DNA from: JBMYTN01 sp049604415
Lineage (GTDB): Bacteria; Pseudomonadota; Alphaproteobacteria; Rhodospirillales; Rhodospirillaceae
Length of the DNA stretch: 5,591 bases
Reading direction: 5' to 3'
NCBI GenBank assembly: GCA_049604415.1
Contig: JBMYTN010000088.1
Location: 1-5,591, forward strand
The translations under genes and the position numbers were made by a program. The stretch's first letter is position 1. Each line of letters opens with the position of its first letter. Shown in pieces: positions 1 through 5,591 of this stretch. The notes beneath the pieces were generated by a model that saw only the letters and a program-made list of their open reading frames with translations, was not told where the DNA came from and did not search any database.

Positions 1-3
1 TCC

Positions 4-26
4 GTGTTTCGGCTACGCCGAAACAC
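4..26 (-). terminator. Hairpin at end of the SnoaL-like gene, probable terminator
   Basis: A perfect inverted repeat, GTGTTTCGGC (4-13) and GCCGAAACAC (17-26), gives a 10-bp stem with a 3-nt TAC loop. It begins one base past the TAG stop (28-30) of the minus-strand gene, the usual place for an intrinsic terminator. The stem is strong, but the window ends only three bases beyond it, so a U-tract on the minus strand cannot be seen. It could also be a dispersed extragenic palindrome, and it may serve a convergent gene to the left. Confidence 0.55.
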
Positions 27-27
27 T

Positions 28-516
28 CTAATGATTCTTGCCACCAGCGACCTGTTGGATCGCCTTGGCCCATTCCTCCACATGATAGGACTGGACGATC
101 TTGCCGTCCTTCACGGTGTGGATATCAATGGTCATGATCTTGAACCCGGCTTTGGGTTCAACACCGAAGAATGTTTTCACCGGCGTGCCGGTGGCGATGC
201 TGCGCACCACATAGCGGTCGCCATCCTGCAGGATCTCCTGAATTTCCCAATTTAGATCCGGGATGATCGAGCCAAAAAAGCGCAGGGTCTCGACCATGCC
301 AGCCGCCCCTGGGCCGCCCCGAGGAGTTGGCACCGAAACCCAATCCTCGACTAGGATCGTTTCCACCCGGGCGTCCAGATCATCAGCCAGCGGCGCGCTG
401 AGAAGCTCGGTATAAAACGCCCGCACCACATCCTCATCGGACGCCATGGCTGGGCTGGCCAAAAGGGCAAGTTGGGCCGCACCGGCCAGGATCATCACAC
501 CGACCAAACGCATCAT
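28..516 (-). CDS. Exported SnoaL-like / NTF2-fold ester cyclase family protein
   Basis: This is a small 162-aa protein of the SnoaL-like polyketide/ester cyclase family (NTF2-like cone-shaped alpha+beta fold); its substrate is unknown. Residues 1-25 form a Sec-type signal peptide: one Arg near the start, a hydrophobic core (VGVMILAGAAQLALLA) and an AMA cleavage site before SDEDVV, so the mature protein is probably periplasmic. The mature part shows family features in order: an opening helix (VVRAFYTELL), FFGSIIPDLNWEIQEIL, GDRYVVRSIATGTP, FFGVEPKAGFKI, and the closing strand DGKIVQSYHVEEW. Many members end with a HW...D pattern carrying the catalytic Asp; here it reads SYHVEE, so the acid may be Glu or absent and cyclase activity is doubtful. 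An upstream in-frame ATG at 531 would add MGDGR, but the Shine-Dalgarno sequence lies inside that extension and favours the start at 516 (513 is also possible). The gene is transcribed divergently from the LysR regulator. Confidence 0.85.
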   Translation of the reverse strand: MMRLVGVMILAGAAQLALLASPAMASDEDVVRAFYTELLSAPLADDLDARVETILVEDWVSVPTPRGGPGAAGMVETLRFFGSIIPDLNWEIQEILQDGDRYVVRSIATGTPVKTFFGVEPKAGFKIMTIDIHTVKDGKIVQSYHVEEWAKAIQQVAGGKNH

Positions 517-524
517 CCGTCCAT

Positions 525-529
525 CTCCC
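525..529 (-). promoter_or_regulatory. Ribosome binding site that decides the SnoaL-like start
   Basis: On the minus strand GGGAG (529 down to 525) lies 8 nt before the ATG at 516-514. The alternative ATG at 531-529 has no purine-rich motif at suitable distance upstream. This supports the shorter form, which also gives a compact signal peptide. Confidence 0.6.
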
Positions 530-531
530 AT

Positions 532-624
532 GCATCTGCGAAACTGTCAGACACAGAGGTAGCGGCTGGGGCAATTCTTCGGTAGATAGGAAACTCCGAA
601 GAGTTTGTTAGGCAATTCCGAACA
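532..624. promoter_or_regulatory. Divergent control region with candidate LysR operator
   Basis: This non-coding gap separates the minus-strand SnoaL-like gene from the plus-strand LysR gene and must hold both promoters. It contains a perfect dyad AAACTC-CGAA-GAGTTT at 591-606, 19 bp before the regulator's ATG. Overlapping its left edge is TTC-N9-GAA (578-592), which includes T579-N11-A591, the general LysR T-N11-A box with short dyad symmetry. LysR proteins typically bind such intergenic sites, repress themselves and activate the divergent gene. I could not pick convincing -35/-10 hexamers in either direction. The dyad is directly visible; its assignment to this regulator is inference. Confidence 0.5.
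570..618 (+). repeat. Direct repeat GGCAATTC, two copies 41 bp apart
   Basis: GGCAATTC occurs at 570-577 and again at 611-618, bracketing the 591-606 dyad. The 41-bp period is close to four helical turns, so the copies face the same side of the DNA. They may be accessory protein contacts within the divergent control region, but a chance repeat of this length cannot be excluded. Confidence 0.4.
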
Positions 625-1509
625 ATGGCCTCCCCTCAGGATCTGCGGCTGCTGAGTCATTTTGTCGCCATCGCCCGGACCGGGTCCATCCGAGGGGCGG
701 CAAGGCGGCTGTCCCTGTCCGCCCCAGTCCTCAGCGAGGCCTTGTCCGACCTGGAAGCCCGGGTTGGGCAAACCCTGATCCAACGCACCACCCGCAGCAT
801 GACCCTCACCCCTGCGGGACAGGAGATGCTGGAGTTGGCTGCAACGGCCGTTTCGGCGGCGGATCAGGCTTTGGCCCTAGGTGAAGACTCAGGCACCACG
901 CCCTCCGGTGTCGTCCGGATAACACTCCCAGCCGAGCTGTGCGTCAGCTGGCTGCCACCGGTTTTGCGACGGTTCCAAGCCGATTGCCCGGATGTGGAGG
1001 TTCGAGTGGTGGCCGAGGATGCGCAAATCGATCTTGCCACATCGGCGATTGATATTGCCATCCGCAGCCGGTTTGCCCTGAAGCCGCCGCCGCCCCGGGA
1101 TGGCCAGTTCCATATTCCCTTGGAGTTGGTCGCCCATCCGGATCTGTTAGACGCGAAGCAGGGGGAGACCCTGGCCGAGTGTGTTGCCCGGATTGGCGTC
1201 ATCGGGCGGATCGGATCGGGGGAGTCTCCGACCTTGGATGCACTGGATCAGGCAGGCACCGCCCATCAGATCCCGGTGGGCTCCTCCTTTAAGGTCAACA
1301 GCCAACTGGTCGCTCTGCATTTGGCCCTGGAAGGATTCGGGGCGGCTCTGCTTAGCAGCCTGGCCGTCAAAACCCCTGTGTCCCAGCGCCGACTGGCCCG
1401 GATCGACCCGACCATGGGTTTTGGCCAGTTAATTTGTCAACCGATCAGTCGTGATCGCTACCCCAGCCGTCCGGCTCGGGCTCTGCTGCCTTATCTCACC
1501 AATCCCTAA
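625..1509 (+). CDS. LysR-family transcriptional regulator
   Basis: This 294-aa protein is of normal length for LysR-type regulators (about 290-310). The N-terminal winged helix-turn-helix spans residues 5-62: DLRLLSHFVAIARTGSIRGA, AARRLSLSAPVLSEAL as the HTH, then DLEARVGQTLIQRTTR and the wing MTLTPAGQEML. A linker helix follows (about 65-90). The periplasmic-binding-protein-like effector domain begins at GVVRITLPAEL (about 95) and includes FQADCPDVEVRVV and DIAIRSRF; the GFGAALLSSLAV segment lies near the end. The pattern resembles the CrgA-like subgroup. The ligand cannot be read from sequence. It faces the exported SnoaL-like gene across a short gap with a dyad, so that gene and its own promoter are the likely targets. 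The ATG at 625 is right for the family, although the only purine-rich motif (TAGG at 609-612) is weak and rather far away. Confidence 0.95.
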   Translation: MASPQDLRLLSHFVAIARTGSIRGAARRLSLSAPVLSEALSDLEARVGQTLIQRTTRSMTLTPAGQEMLELAATAVSAADQALALGEDSGTTPSGVVRITLPAELCVSWLPPVLRRFQADCPDVEVRVVAEDAQIDLATSAIDIAIRSRFALKPPPPRDGQFHIPLELVAHPDLLDAKQGETLAECVARIGVIGRIGSGESPTLDALDQAGTAHQIPVGSSFKVNSQLVALHLALEGFGAALLSSLAVKTPVSQRRLARIDPTMGFGQLICQPISRDRYPSRPARALLPYLTNP

Positions 1510-1510
1510 A

Positions 1511-1535
1511 ACCAATACTTTCGTTGGTAAGTTTT
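1511..1535 (+). terminator. Weak terminator-like stem after the LysR gene
   Basis: ACCAA (1511-1515) pairs with TTGGT (1524-1528) around an 8-nt loop just after the TAA at 1507-1509. The T-rich run AAGTTTTCTCGTTTT follows. The stem is short and AT-rich, so this is a modest candidate. The rest of 1536-1636 shows no gene; it holds an 8-bp palindrome AGATATCT (1605-1612) and an A-rich stretch (1618-1634). Confidence 0.3.
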
Positions 1536-1636
1536 CTCGTTTTCAGAGGCATGCGCTGCACAAGTCCAACCGGGGATCCATAGAGCCCAAAAAACGACTG
1601 TGGTAGATATCTTCTTGTAAATAAACAGAAAAAAGC

Positions 1637-1656
1637 GTGCGGAGACGGCGCCGCAC
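1637..1656 (+). promoter_or_regulatory. GC-rich hairpin in the leader of the chemoreceptor gene
   Basis: GTGCGG (1637-1642) and CCGCAC (1651-1656) form a perfect 6-bp stem with an 8-nt loop. AAA at 1632-1634 can add pairs with TTT at 1657-1659 across a 2-nt bulge. It ends 10 nt before the Shine-Dalgarno sequence of the MCP gene. It could be a 5'-UTR stability or translation element, or a weak attenuator, since TTT follows the stem. Whether it is transcribed depends on the unknown promoter position. Function is inferred only from position. Confidence 0.35.
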
Positions 1657-1666
1657 TTTGAGCACC

Positions 1667-1672
1667 AAAGGG
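1667..1672 (+). promoter_or_regulatory. Ribosome binding site that decides the MCP start
   Basis: AAAGGG lies 6 nt before the ATG at 1679. The other possible start, GTG at 1637, sits in the hairpin stem and would add the implausible Arg-rich extension MRRRRRTLSTKGSK ahead of a normal MCP N-terminus. The ATG at 1679 is therefore preferred. Confidence 0.6.
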
Positions 1673-1678
1673 TCGAAG

Positions 1679-3367
1679 ATGTTACAGAAACTCCCCTTAA
1701 CCACGAAACTGGTTTTGCTGGTCTGCATCGGCGTGGCTGGTTTGCTGGTCCTTAGTGTGTTCTCCGCCACCACCCTGCGGTCAACCATGATCCAGGATCG
1801 GGTGCAGATGATTGCCATGCTCTCGCAATCCGCAGCGGGCACCCTGGCCCATTATCATGCGGCCCATGAGCGGGGCGAGCTGTCGCTGGAGGAGGCGCAA
1901 ACCCAGGCGCGGGATGCCCTGCGCGATCTCCGCTTCGGCAATAATGACTATTTCTACGCCTATGCCTATTCCGGGGAGAACACGATCCTTGGCCCTGCAA
2001 AGGACAAGGAAGGCACCATGATGATCAATGTGGCTGATCATAACGGTGTGACCTTGGTGAAGGATCTGATCGCGCAAGCCCGTGCCGGAGGCGGCGTGGT
2101 GGAATATGAGTGGCCCAAAGCCGGTTCCGATGCCCCCGTGCCAAAAATCGGCTGGGGTGAGCCCTTCGCGCCCTGGGGTTGGATGATCGGCACCGGGGTC
2201 TATGTCGATGATGTGGATGACGCGGTTGGCGATAAAATTGTCCAGTTGGCTGTGGTGGTGCTTTTGCTCTCGGCGGTCAGCGCCGCGTTGGCTTTTCTGA
2301 TCTCGTCCTCGATCACCAAAGGCCTGTTTGGTCTGACCGAAATCATGGAAAACCTGGCCCGGGGGGATACCAGTCAGGAGGTCCCGAACCAGGAGCTTCA
2401 AACGGAAATTGGCCAGATGGCCCGCACTGTGGATGTGTTCCGGGTTAACGCCATTGAAAAAACCAATCTGGAGCAACAGCAATCAGAATTGAAGCGCCAA
2501 GCCGAGGAACAACGCCGCGCCGCATTGCTCGACATGGTCAACCAGTTCGAGGCCAGCGTCGGTGCAGTGGTCAAATCTGTCTCCTCCGCCGCGACCGAGT
2601 TGCAAGCCACCGCACGCTCCATGTCCCAAAGTGCGGAACGCTCCAGTGATCAGGCGGAAATGGTGGCCTCGGCTGCCGAGGAAACCTCAGTCAATGTGCA
2701 AACGGCAGCCTCTGCGACAGAGGAACTGGTCCAGTCCATCGGCGAAATCAGCCGCCAAATGACCTTGCAAACCGGATCAGCAGATGATGCCGTCCAATCT
2801 GCAGCCGCAAGCAATGATCAGATCCAAGAATTGGCACAAAAAGTCGATGCCATTGGCGAAGTGGTGGAGATGATCACCGCCATTGCCGAGCAAACCAATC
2901 TGCTGGCCCTGAACGCCACCATCGAGGCAGCCCGGGCCGGGGATGCGGGCAAGGGCTTTGCGGTGGTGGCCTCAGAGGTGAAAAATCTGGCCACCCAGAC
3001 CGCCAAAGCCACCGATGACATCACCCACACCATCCGCGATGTGCAAGACCGCACCGGCGGCACAGTGGAAACCATCACCGACATCAATGAACGGATCCGC
3101 AATATCCGGGAAATCTCCGCTTCGGTCGCGGCAGCGCTGGAAGAACAAAATGCGGCTGCTGCAGAAATTGGGCGCAGTGCCCAAGAGGCGTCCGGTGGCA
3201 CACAGCAGGTCTCCACATCTATCACCGATGTCACCGCCAGCGCCAGCGAAGCCGAGGCCAGTGCGTCGGATGTGTTGCGCGCCGCAGAAGACCTCTCCCG
3301 GCAAGCAGAGGCCCTGTCTGAACAGGTGGCGTCCTTTATCGACCACATCAAACAAGACGGTCGGTAA
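1679..3367 (+). CDS. Methyl-accepting chemotaxis protein with sCache_2 sensor domain
   Basis: This 562-aa transmembrane chemoreceptor would signal to CheA/CheW at the inner membrane. TM1 spans about residues 11-33. A periplasmic sCache_2 domain follows (about 35-185), with RFGNNDYFYAY, VEYEWPKAGSDAPVPK and WGWMIGTGVYVDDVDD; the usual His-Pro of many sCache_2 domains is Gly-Pro here (ILGPAK). TM2 is about 187-208, HAMP about 209-262, then a Gln/Glu-rich coiled coil and the MCP signalling hairpin (about 290-555). The conserved tip for CheA/CheW contact is at 404-437 (EQTNLLALNATIEAARAG, then GKGFAVVASEV). Ala/Ser/Glu-Glu patches such as SAAEETS and ALEEQNAA are likely methylation regions. There is no C-terminal NWETF-type CheR/CheB tether; the protein ends HIKQDGR. 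sCache_2 receptors often sense small organic acids, but the ligand here is unknown. No che genes are adjacent, so it looks like an orphan receptor. Confidence 0.96.
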   Translation: MLQKLPLTTKLVLLVCIGVAGLLVLSVFSATTLRSTMIQDRVQMIAMLSQSAAGTLAHYHAAHERGELSLEEAQTQARDALRDLRFGNNDYFYAYAYSGENTILGPAKDKEGTMMINVADHNGVTLVKDLIAQARAGGGVVEYEWPKAGSDAPVPKIGWGEPFAPWGWMIGTGVYVDDVDDAVGDKIVQLAVVVLLLSAVSAALAFLISSSITKGLFGLTEIMENLARGDTSQEVPNQELQTEIGQMARTVDVFRVNAIEKTNLEQQQSELKRQAEEQRRAALLDMVNQFEASVGAVVKSVSSAATELQATARSMSQSAERSSDQAEMVASAAEETSVNVQTAASATEELVQSIGEISRQMTLQTGSADDAVQSAAASNDQIQELAQKVDAIGEVVEMITAIAEQTNLLALNATIEAARAGDAGKGFAVVASEVKNLATQTAKATDDITHTIRDVQDRTGGTVETITDINERIRNIREISASVAAALEEQNAAAAEIGRSAQEASGGTQQVSTSITDVTASASEAEASASDVLRAAEDLSRQAEALSEQVASFIDHIKQDGR

Positions 3368-3397
3368 GCTGCTTCACTCCGTTTTCCAGCATAGCAA

Positions 3398-3427
3398 AAC
3401 GGCCCCGCAAAATTCTGCGGGGCCGTT
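3398..3427. terminator. Strong bidirectional intrinsic terminator between convergent genes
   Basis: AACGGCCCCGCA (3398-3409) and TGCGGGGCCGTT (3416-3427) are perfectly complementary, giving a 12-bp GC-rich stem with a 6-nt loop AAATTC. It lies 30 bp past the MCP stop (3365-3367) and 23 bp past the minus-strand stop (3453-3451). The T-run is better on the minus strand, where AAAA at 3396-3399 reads TTTT; the plus-strand tail is TTATCGTT. It probably ends both transcripts. Confidence 0.85.
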
Positions 3428-3450
3428 ATCGTTGGTAAGCGGAAAATCGG

Positions 3451-5591
3451 TTAGACTTGGCCGTTTTCCGTGAAGGGCAGCATGTTCATTTCCCGACCGG
3501 AGCCCTGGAACACCGCATTGGCGATGGCCGGGGCCAAGGGCGGCAGGCCGGGCTCGCCAGTGCCGGTCGGCGGTTCTGCGGACGGCACAATGTGGGATTC
3601 CACAATCGGCATTTCGCTGATGCGCAGCGGCTCATAGTCATAGAACTGCGACTGATCGACGGCCCCATCGGTCAAGGTGATTTGGTTGCGCAACACCGCC
3701 CCCAAACCATAGCCGACGCCGCCTTCCAGCTGGGCGGCGACTTGGTCCGGCATCACCGCCAGACCGCAGTCAATGGCACAGACCACGCGCTCGACCTTTT
3801 CCACTTCGCCGCTGTCATCCATCCGCACTTCGGCGACTTGGGCGACATAGGAGCCAAAGGACTTATGCACGGCAATGCCTTGATAGACACCCTCGGGCAG
3901 TTGCTTGGTGCCATAGCCCGCCTTTTCAGCGGCCAAACGCAGGGCACCGGCCTCCCGGGGATGGTTGGCCATGTTGCGCAGGCGGAATTCCAACGGATCC
4001 ACCCCGGCAGCCTTGGCCAAACGGTCCATCATGGTTTCCACCACATAGGCAGTGTGGGTGCTGCCCACAGCCCGCCACCAGAGCGGCGGCACGCCAACCT
4101 TGGTGTTGTGGACTTCCAAACGGTGCGCTCCGACCGCATAGGGCAATTCCTTCGCCCCTTCCACCGAGGTCGCATCAACCCCATCGGGGCTGATCATGGC
4201 CTCAAAGGGCGTGCCGCTCAGGATCGACTGGCCGACAATGCGATGGTGGATGCCGACAATATTGCCATCGCCATCCAAACCGGCCTTGATCTTGTGGACA
4301 TAGAGCGGACGGTAATAGCCGCCCTGGATGTCGTCTTCCCGGCTCCAAACCAATTTCACCGGAGCCCGGCCATTGATCGCCACCGCGATGGCAACGGCTT
4401 CGCTGACAAAGTCGGCACTCGGGGTCGCGCGACGGCCAAAGGAGCCACCCGCGAACACGGTGTGGATTTGGACCTTGTCCATTTCCAAACCGGCAATGGT
4501 TGCCGCTACATGGTGATCCAAGGTTTGCAGCTGGCTGCCGGTCCAGACCTCTAAGGATTGGCCCGGTTTCAGATCGGCCACCGCATTCATCGGCTCCATG
4601 GGGGCATGGGCCAGGAACGGGAATTCAAAGGTGGCTTCCAAAACCGTTTCTGCCGAGGCCAAAGCGGCATTCGCATCGCCAATGTCTTCGGCCACGATCC
4701 CGGGCTGATCGGCCAGCACCCGATATTCTTCGAGCATTTGCGCCGAGGACCGGGTTTCCGCAGCACTCTCGTCCCACTCAATGCTCAGTGCCTCGCGACC
4801 CTGCATGGCGGTCCAGGTGTTGCGGGCCAGCACGGCAATGCCTTGCGGGACCTGCACCACCTCTTCCACGCCCGGAATGGCCCGGGCGGCGCTGTCATCA
4901 TAGGAGGCCACGGTGGCGCCAAATTTCGGCGCATGGGCGATGACGGCGGTCAGCATATTCGGCAGGTGAATATCCTGGGTGAACATAGCCGAGCCATCGC
5001 TCTTGCTGGTCGTATCCAAGCGCTTGTGGTTCAGCTTGCCGATCAGCTTGAAATCAGCCGGGTCTTTCAGCGGAACGTCGGTTGGTACCGGCAAAGCCGA
5101 GGCCGCAGCGGCAAAGTCCCCGAAGCCACCGGTTTTGCCTGACGGGTGGGAGAGCACACCGGCCTCAATGGTGATTTCACTGGCGGGCACAGCCCATTCC
5201 TGGGCAGCCGCTTCCACCAACATGGCCCGCGCCGTGGCACCGGCTTCCCGATATTGCATAAAGCTGTTGGCAATGCCGGTGGACCCGCCGGTGCCCTGAT
5301 AGGGCCCCCAGGCTTTGTTGTTGTAAAGGGCCGGGTTGGAGGGGGCGAAGTCGCCCTTCATTTGCGCCCAATCGGCATCGAGCTCTTCCGCAACCAGAGA
5401 GGCCAGTCCGCTCAGGGTGCCTTGGCCCTTATCCAAATGCTTCGAAAGCACCGTCACCGTGCCATCGGGGGAGATCATGACAAAGGGGTTGAAGGTCATG
5501 GTCTCGCCGGTCGCCGAACCCCCAGCCGCAGCGGCCAGGGCATCGCTTAAGGGGGCGCTGATCATAAGGCCCAGGGTGGCGCCGCCGCTGA
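3451..5591 (-). CDS. iorB: Molybdopterin-binding subunit, isoquinoline 1-oxidoreductase beta type (5' end cut off)
   Basis: This is the large catalytic subunit of a xanthine-dehydrogenase-family molybdenum hydroxylase, which hydroxylates N-heterocycles or oxidises aldehydes. The frame stays open to the right edge, with 712 codons visible; the family is usually about 720-750 aa, so perhaps 10-30 residues are missing. The ATG at 5565 is internal. The visible start, SGGATLGLMISAPLSDALAA, looks like the hydrophobic end of a Tat signal peptide whose RR motif lies outside. Numbering from that Met, motifs are: GQGT near 47 and VAEELDADW (58-66), a hammerhead-like region (about 190-272), HAPMEPMNAV (320-329), cofactor-binding GGSFGRR (373-379), WWRAVGSTHTAYVVE (496-510), VCAIDCG, QLEGGVGYGLGA, and GTGEPGLPP with the expected catalytic Glu at 671. 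The frame is uninterrupted. The partner 2Fe-2S subunit (IorA type) is absent downstream and presumably lies upstream, outside the window. The symbol reflects family resemblance; the substrate is not known. Confidence 0.92.
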   Translation of the reverse strand, partial: SGGATLGLMISAPLSDALAAAAGGSATGETMTFNPFVMISPDGTVTVLSKHLDKGQGTLSGLASLVAEELDADWAQMKGDFAPSNPALYNNKAWGPYQGTGGSTGIANSFMQYREAGATARAMLVEAAAQEWAVPASEITIEAGVLSHPSGKTGGFGDFAAAASALPVPTDVPLKDPADFKLIGKLNHKRLDTTSKSDGSAMFTQDIHLPNMLTAVIAHAPKFGATVASYDDSAARAIPGVEEVVQVPQGIAVLARNTWTAMQGREALSIEWDESAAETRSSAQMLEEYRVLADQPGIVAEDIGDANAALASAETVLEATFEFPFLAHAPMEPMNAVADLKPGQSLEVWTGSQLQTLDHHVAATIAGLEMDKVQIHTVFAGGSFGRRATPSADFVSEAVAIAVAINGRAPVKLVWSREDDIQGGYYRPLYVHKIKAGLDGDGNIVGIHHRIVGQSILSGTPFEAMISPDGVDATSVEGAKELPYAVGAHRLEVHNTKVGVPPLWWRAVGSTHTAYVVETMMDRLAKAAGVDPLEFRLRNMANHPREAGALRLAAEKAGYGTKQLPEGVYQGIAVHKSFGSYVAQVAEVRMDDSGEVEKVERVVCAIDCGLAVMPDQVAAQLEGGVGYGLGAVLRNQITLTDGAVDQSQFYDYEPLRISEMPIVESHIVPSAEPPTGTGEPGLPPLAPAIANAVFQGSGREMNMLPFTENGQV

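Noticed and set aside
4..255. Plus-strand open frame starting inside the left-edge hairpin, opposite the SnoaL-like gene.
   Set aside because: Its ATG-like start lies in the terminator stem, and the frame is antisense to a protein with a signal peptide and family motifs.
864..1202. Minus-strand open frames inside the LysR gene.
   Set aside because: They overlap a complete LysR-family protein on the other strand and show no domain or start signal of their own.
1600..1645. A flagellar sigma-28-type promoter upstream of the MCP gene, suggested by TAAA at 1618-1621.
   Set aside because: No GCCGATAA-like -10 element follows at the required spacing, so the match is only the short TAAA.
1637..1678. 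GTG start at 1637 for the chemoreceptor.
   Set aside because: It would add 14 residues, MRRRRRTLSTKGSK, lies within a hairpin stem and lacks a ribosome binding site; the ATG at 1679 has AAAGGG at 6-nt spacing and gives a normal MCP N-terminus.
1781..2482. A 233-codon minus-strand open frame opposite the chemoreceptor sensor region.
   Set aside because: It is antisense to the well-supported MCP gene, with His/Gly-rich low-quality translation and no recognisable domain. Similar shadows at 2818-3351 and 2972-3355 mirror the repetitive Ala/Glu/Ser coiled-coil codons.
1522..3439. A shared 10-mer, CGTTGGTAAG, at 1522-1531 and 3430-3439, on either side of the MCP gene, as a possible insertion scar or attachment site.
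   Set aside because: It is short, has no adjacent integrase or transposase, and the MCP gene's composition does not differ visibly from its neighbours; chance is the simpler explanation.
3457..5550. Long plus-strand open frames (3457-4554, 4558-5142, 5146-5550) opposite the molybdoenzyme gene, all in one frame.
   Set aside because: They lie wholly antisense to a gene with unmistakable family motifs. The translations are His/Gly/Arg-rich with no recognisable domain, as expected from the reverse complement of a GC-rich coding region. The first begins only 6 bp from the opposing stop and has no promoter or ribosome binding site that I can see.
1..5591. A novel defence, mobile or CRISPR-like system.
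   Set aside because: No nuclease, transposase, integrase, toxin-antitoxin pair or regular repeat array is present. All four genes belong to well-known families with ordinary layout.

Overview
The window looks like ordinary chromosomal DNA of a free-living, motile, Gram-negative bacterium. GC content is clearly above 50% and genes are densely packed. A sCache-type chemoreceptor, a CrgA-like LysR regulator and an exported isoquinoline 1-oxidoreductase-type molybdoenzyme subunit together suggest a proteobacterium, most likely an alphaproteobacterium of the Rhodospirillales kind. That placement is inferred from protein style and gene content; no rRNA or other marker gene is present.

Left part (1-1509): a divergent pair. 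On the minus strand is a small exported SnoaL/NTF2-like protein (28-516), followed just past its stop by a perfect hairpin at the window edge. On the plus strand is a LysR-type regulator (625-1509). The roughly 100-bp gap between them holds a perfect 6-bp dyad (591-606), a weak canonical LysR box (579-591) and an 8-bp direct repeat spaced 41 bp. This is the classic arrangement of a LysR regulator facing its target gene, so the regulator probably controls the SnoaL-like gene and itself.

Middle (1510-3450): a 169-bp non-coding leader, with a weak terminator-like stem near its left end and a GC-rich hairpin near its right end. It precedes a complete methyl-accepting chemotaxis protein (1679-3367: TM, sCache_2, TM, HAMP, signalling coiled coil). 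A strong 12-bp-stem terminator at 3398-3427 separates it from the convergent gene on the right and probably serves both.

Right part (3451-5591, minus strand): the large molybdopterin-binding subunit of a xanthine-dehydrogenase-family hydroxylase of the isoquinoline 1-oxidoreductase beta (IorB) type. Its 5' end lies beyond the right edge; the visible N-terminus resembles the end of a Tat signal peptide. Its 2Fe-2S partner subunit is not in the window and must lie upstream, since downstream there is only the terminator and the chemoreceptor.

I see no mobile element, CRISPR array, tRNA, rRNA or obvious novel multi-gene system. The four genes form three transcription units with no demonstrable shared pathway. 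The points most worth a second look are the regulatory architecture of the divergent pair, the altered active-site region of the exported SnoaL-like protein, and the MCP leader hairpin.
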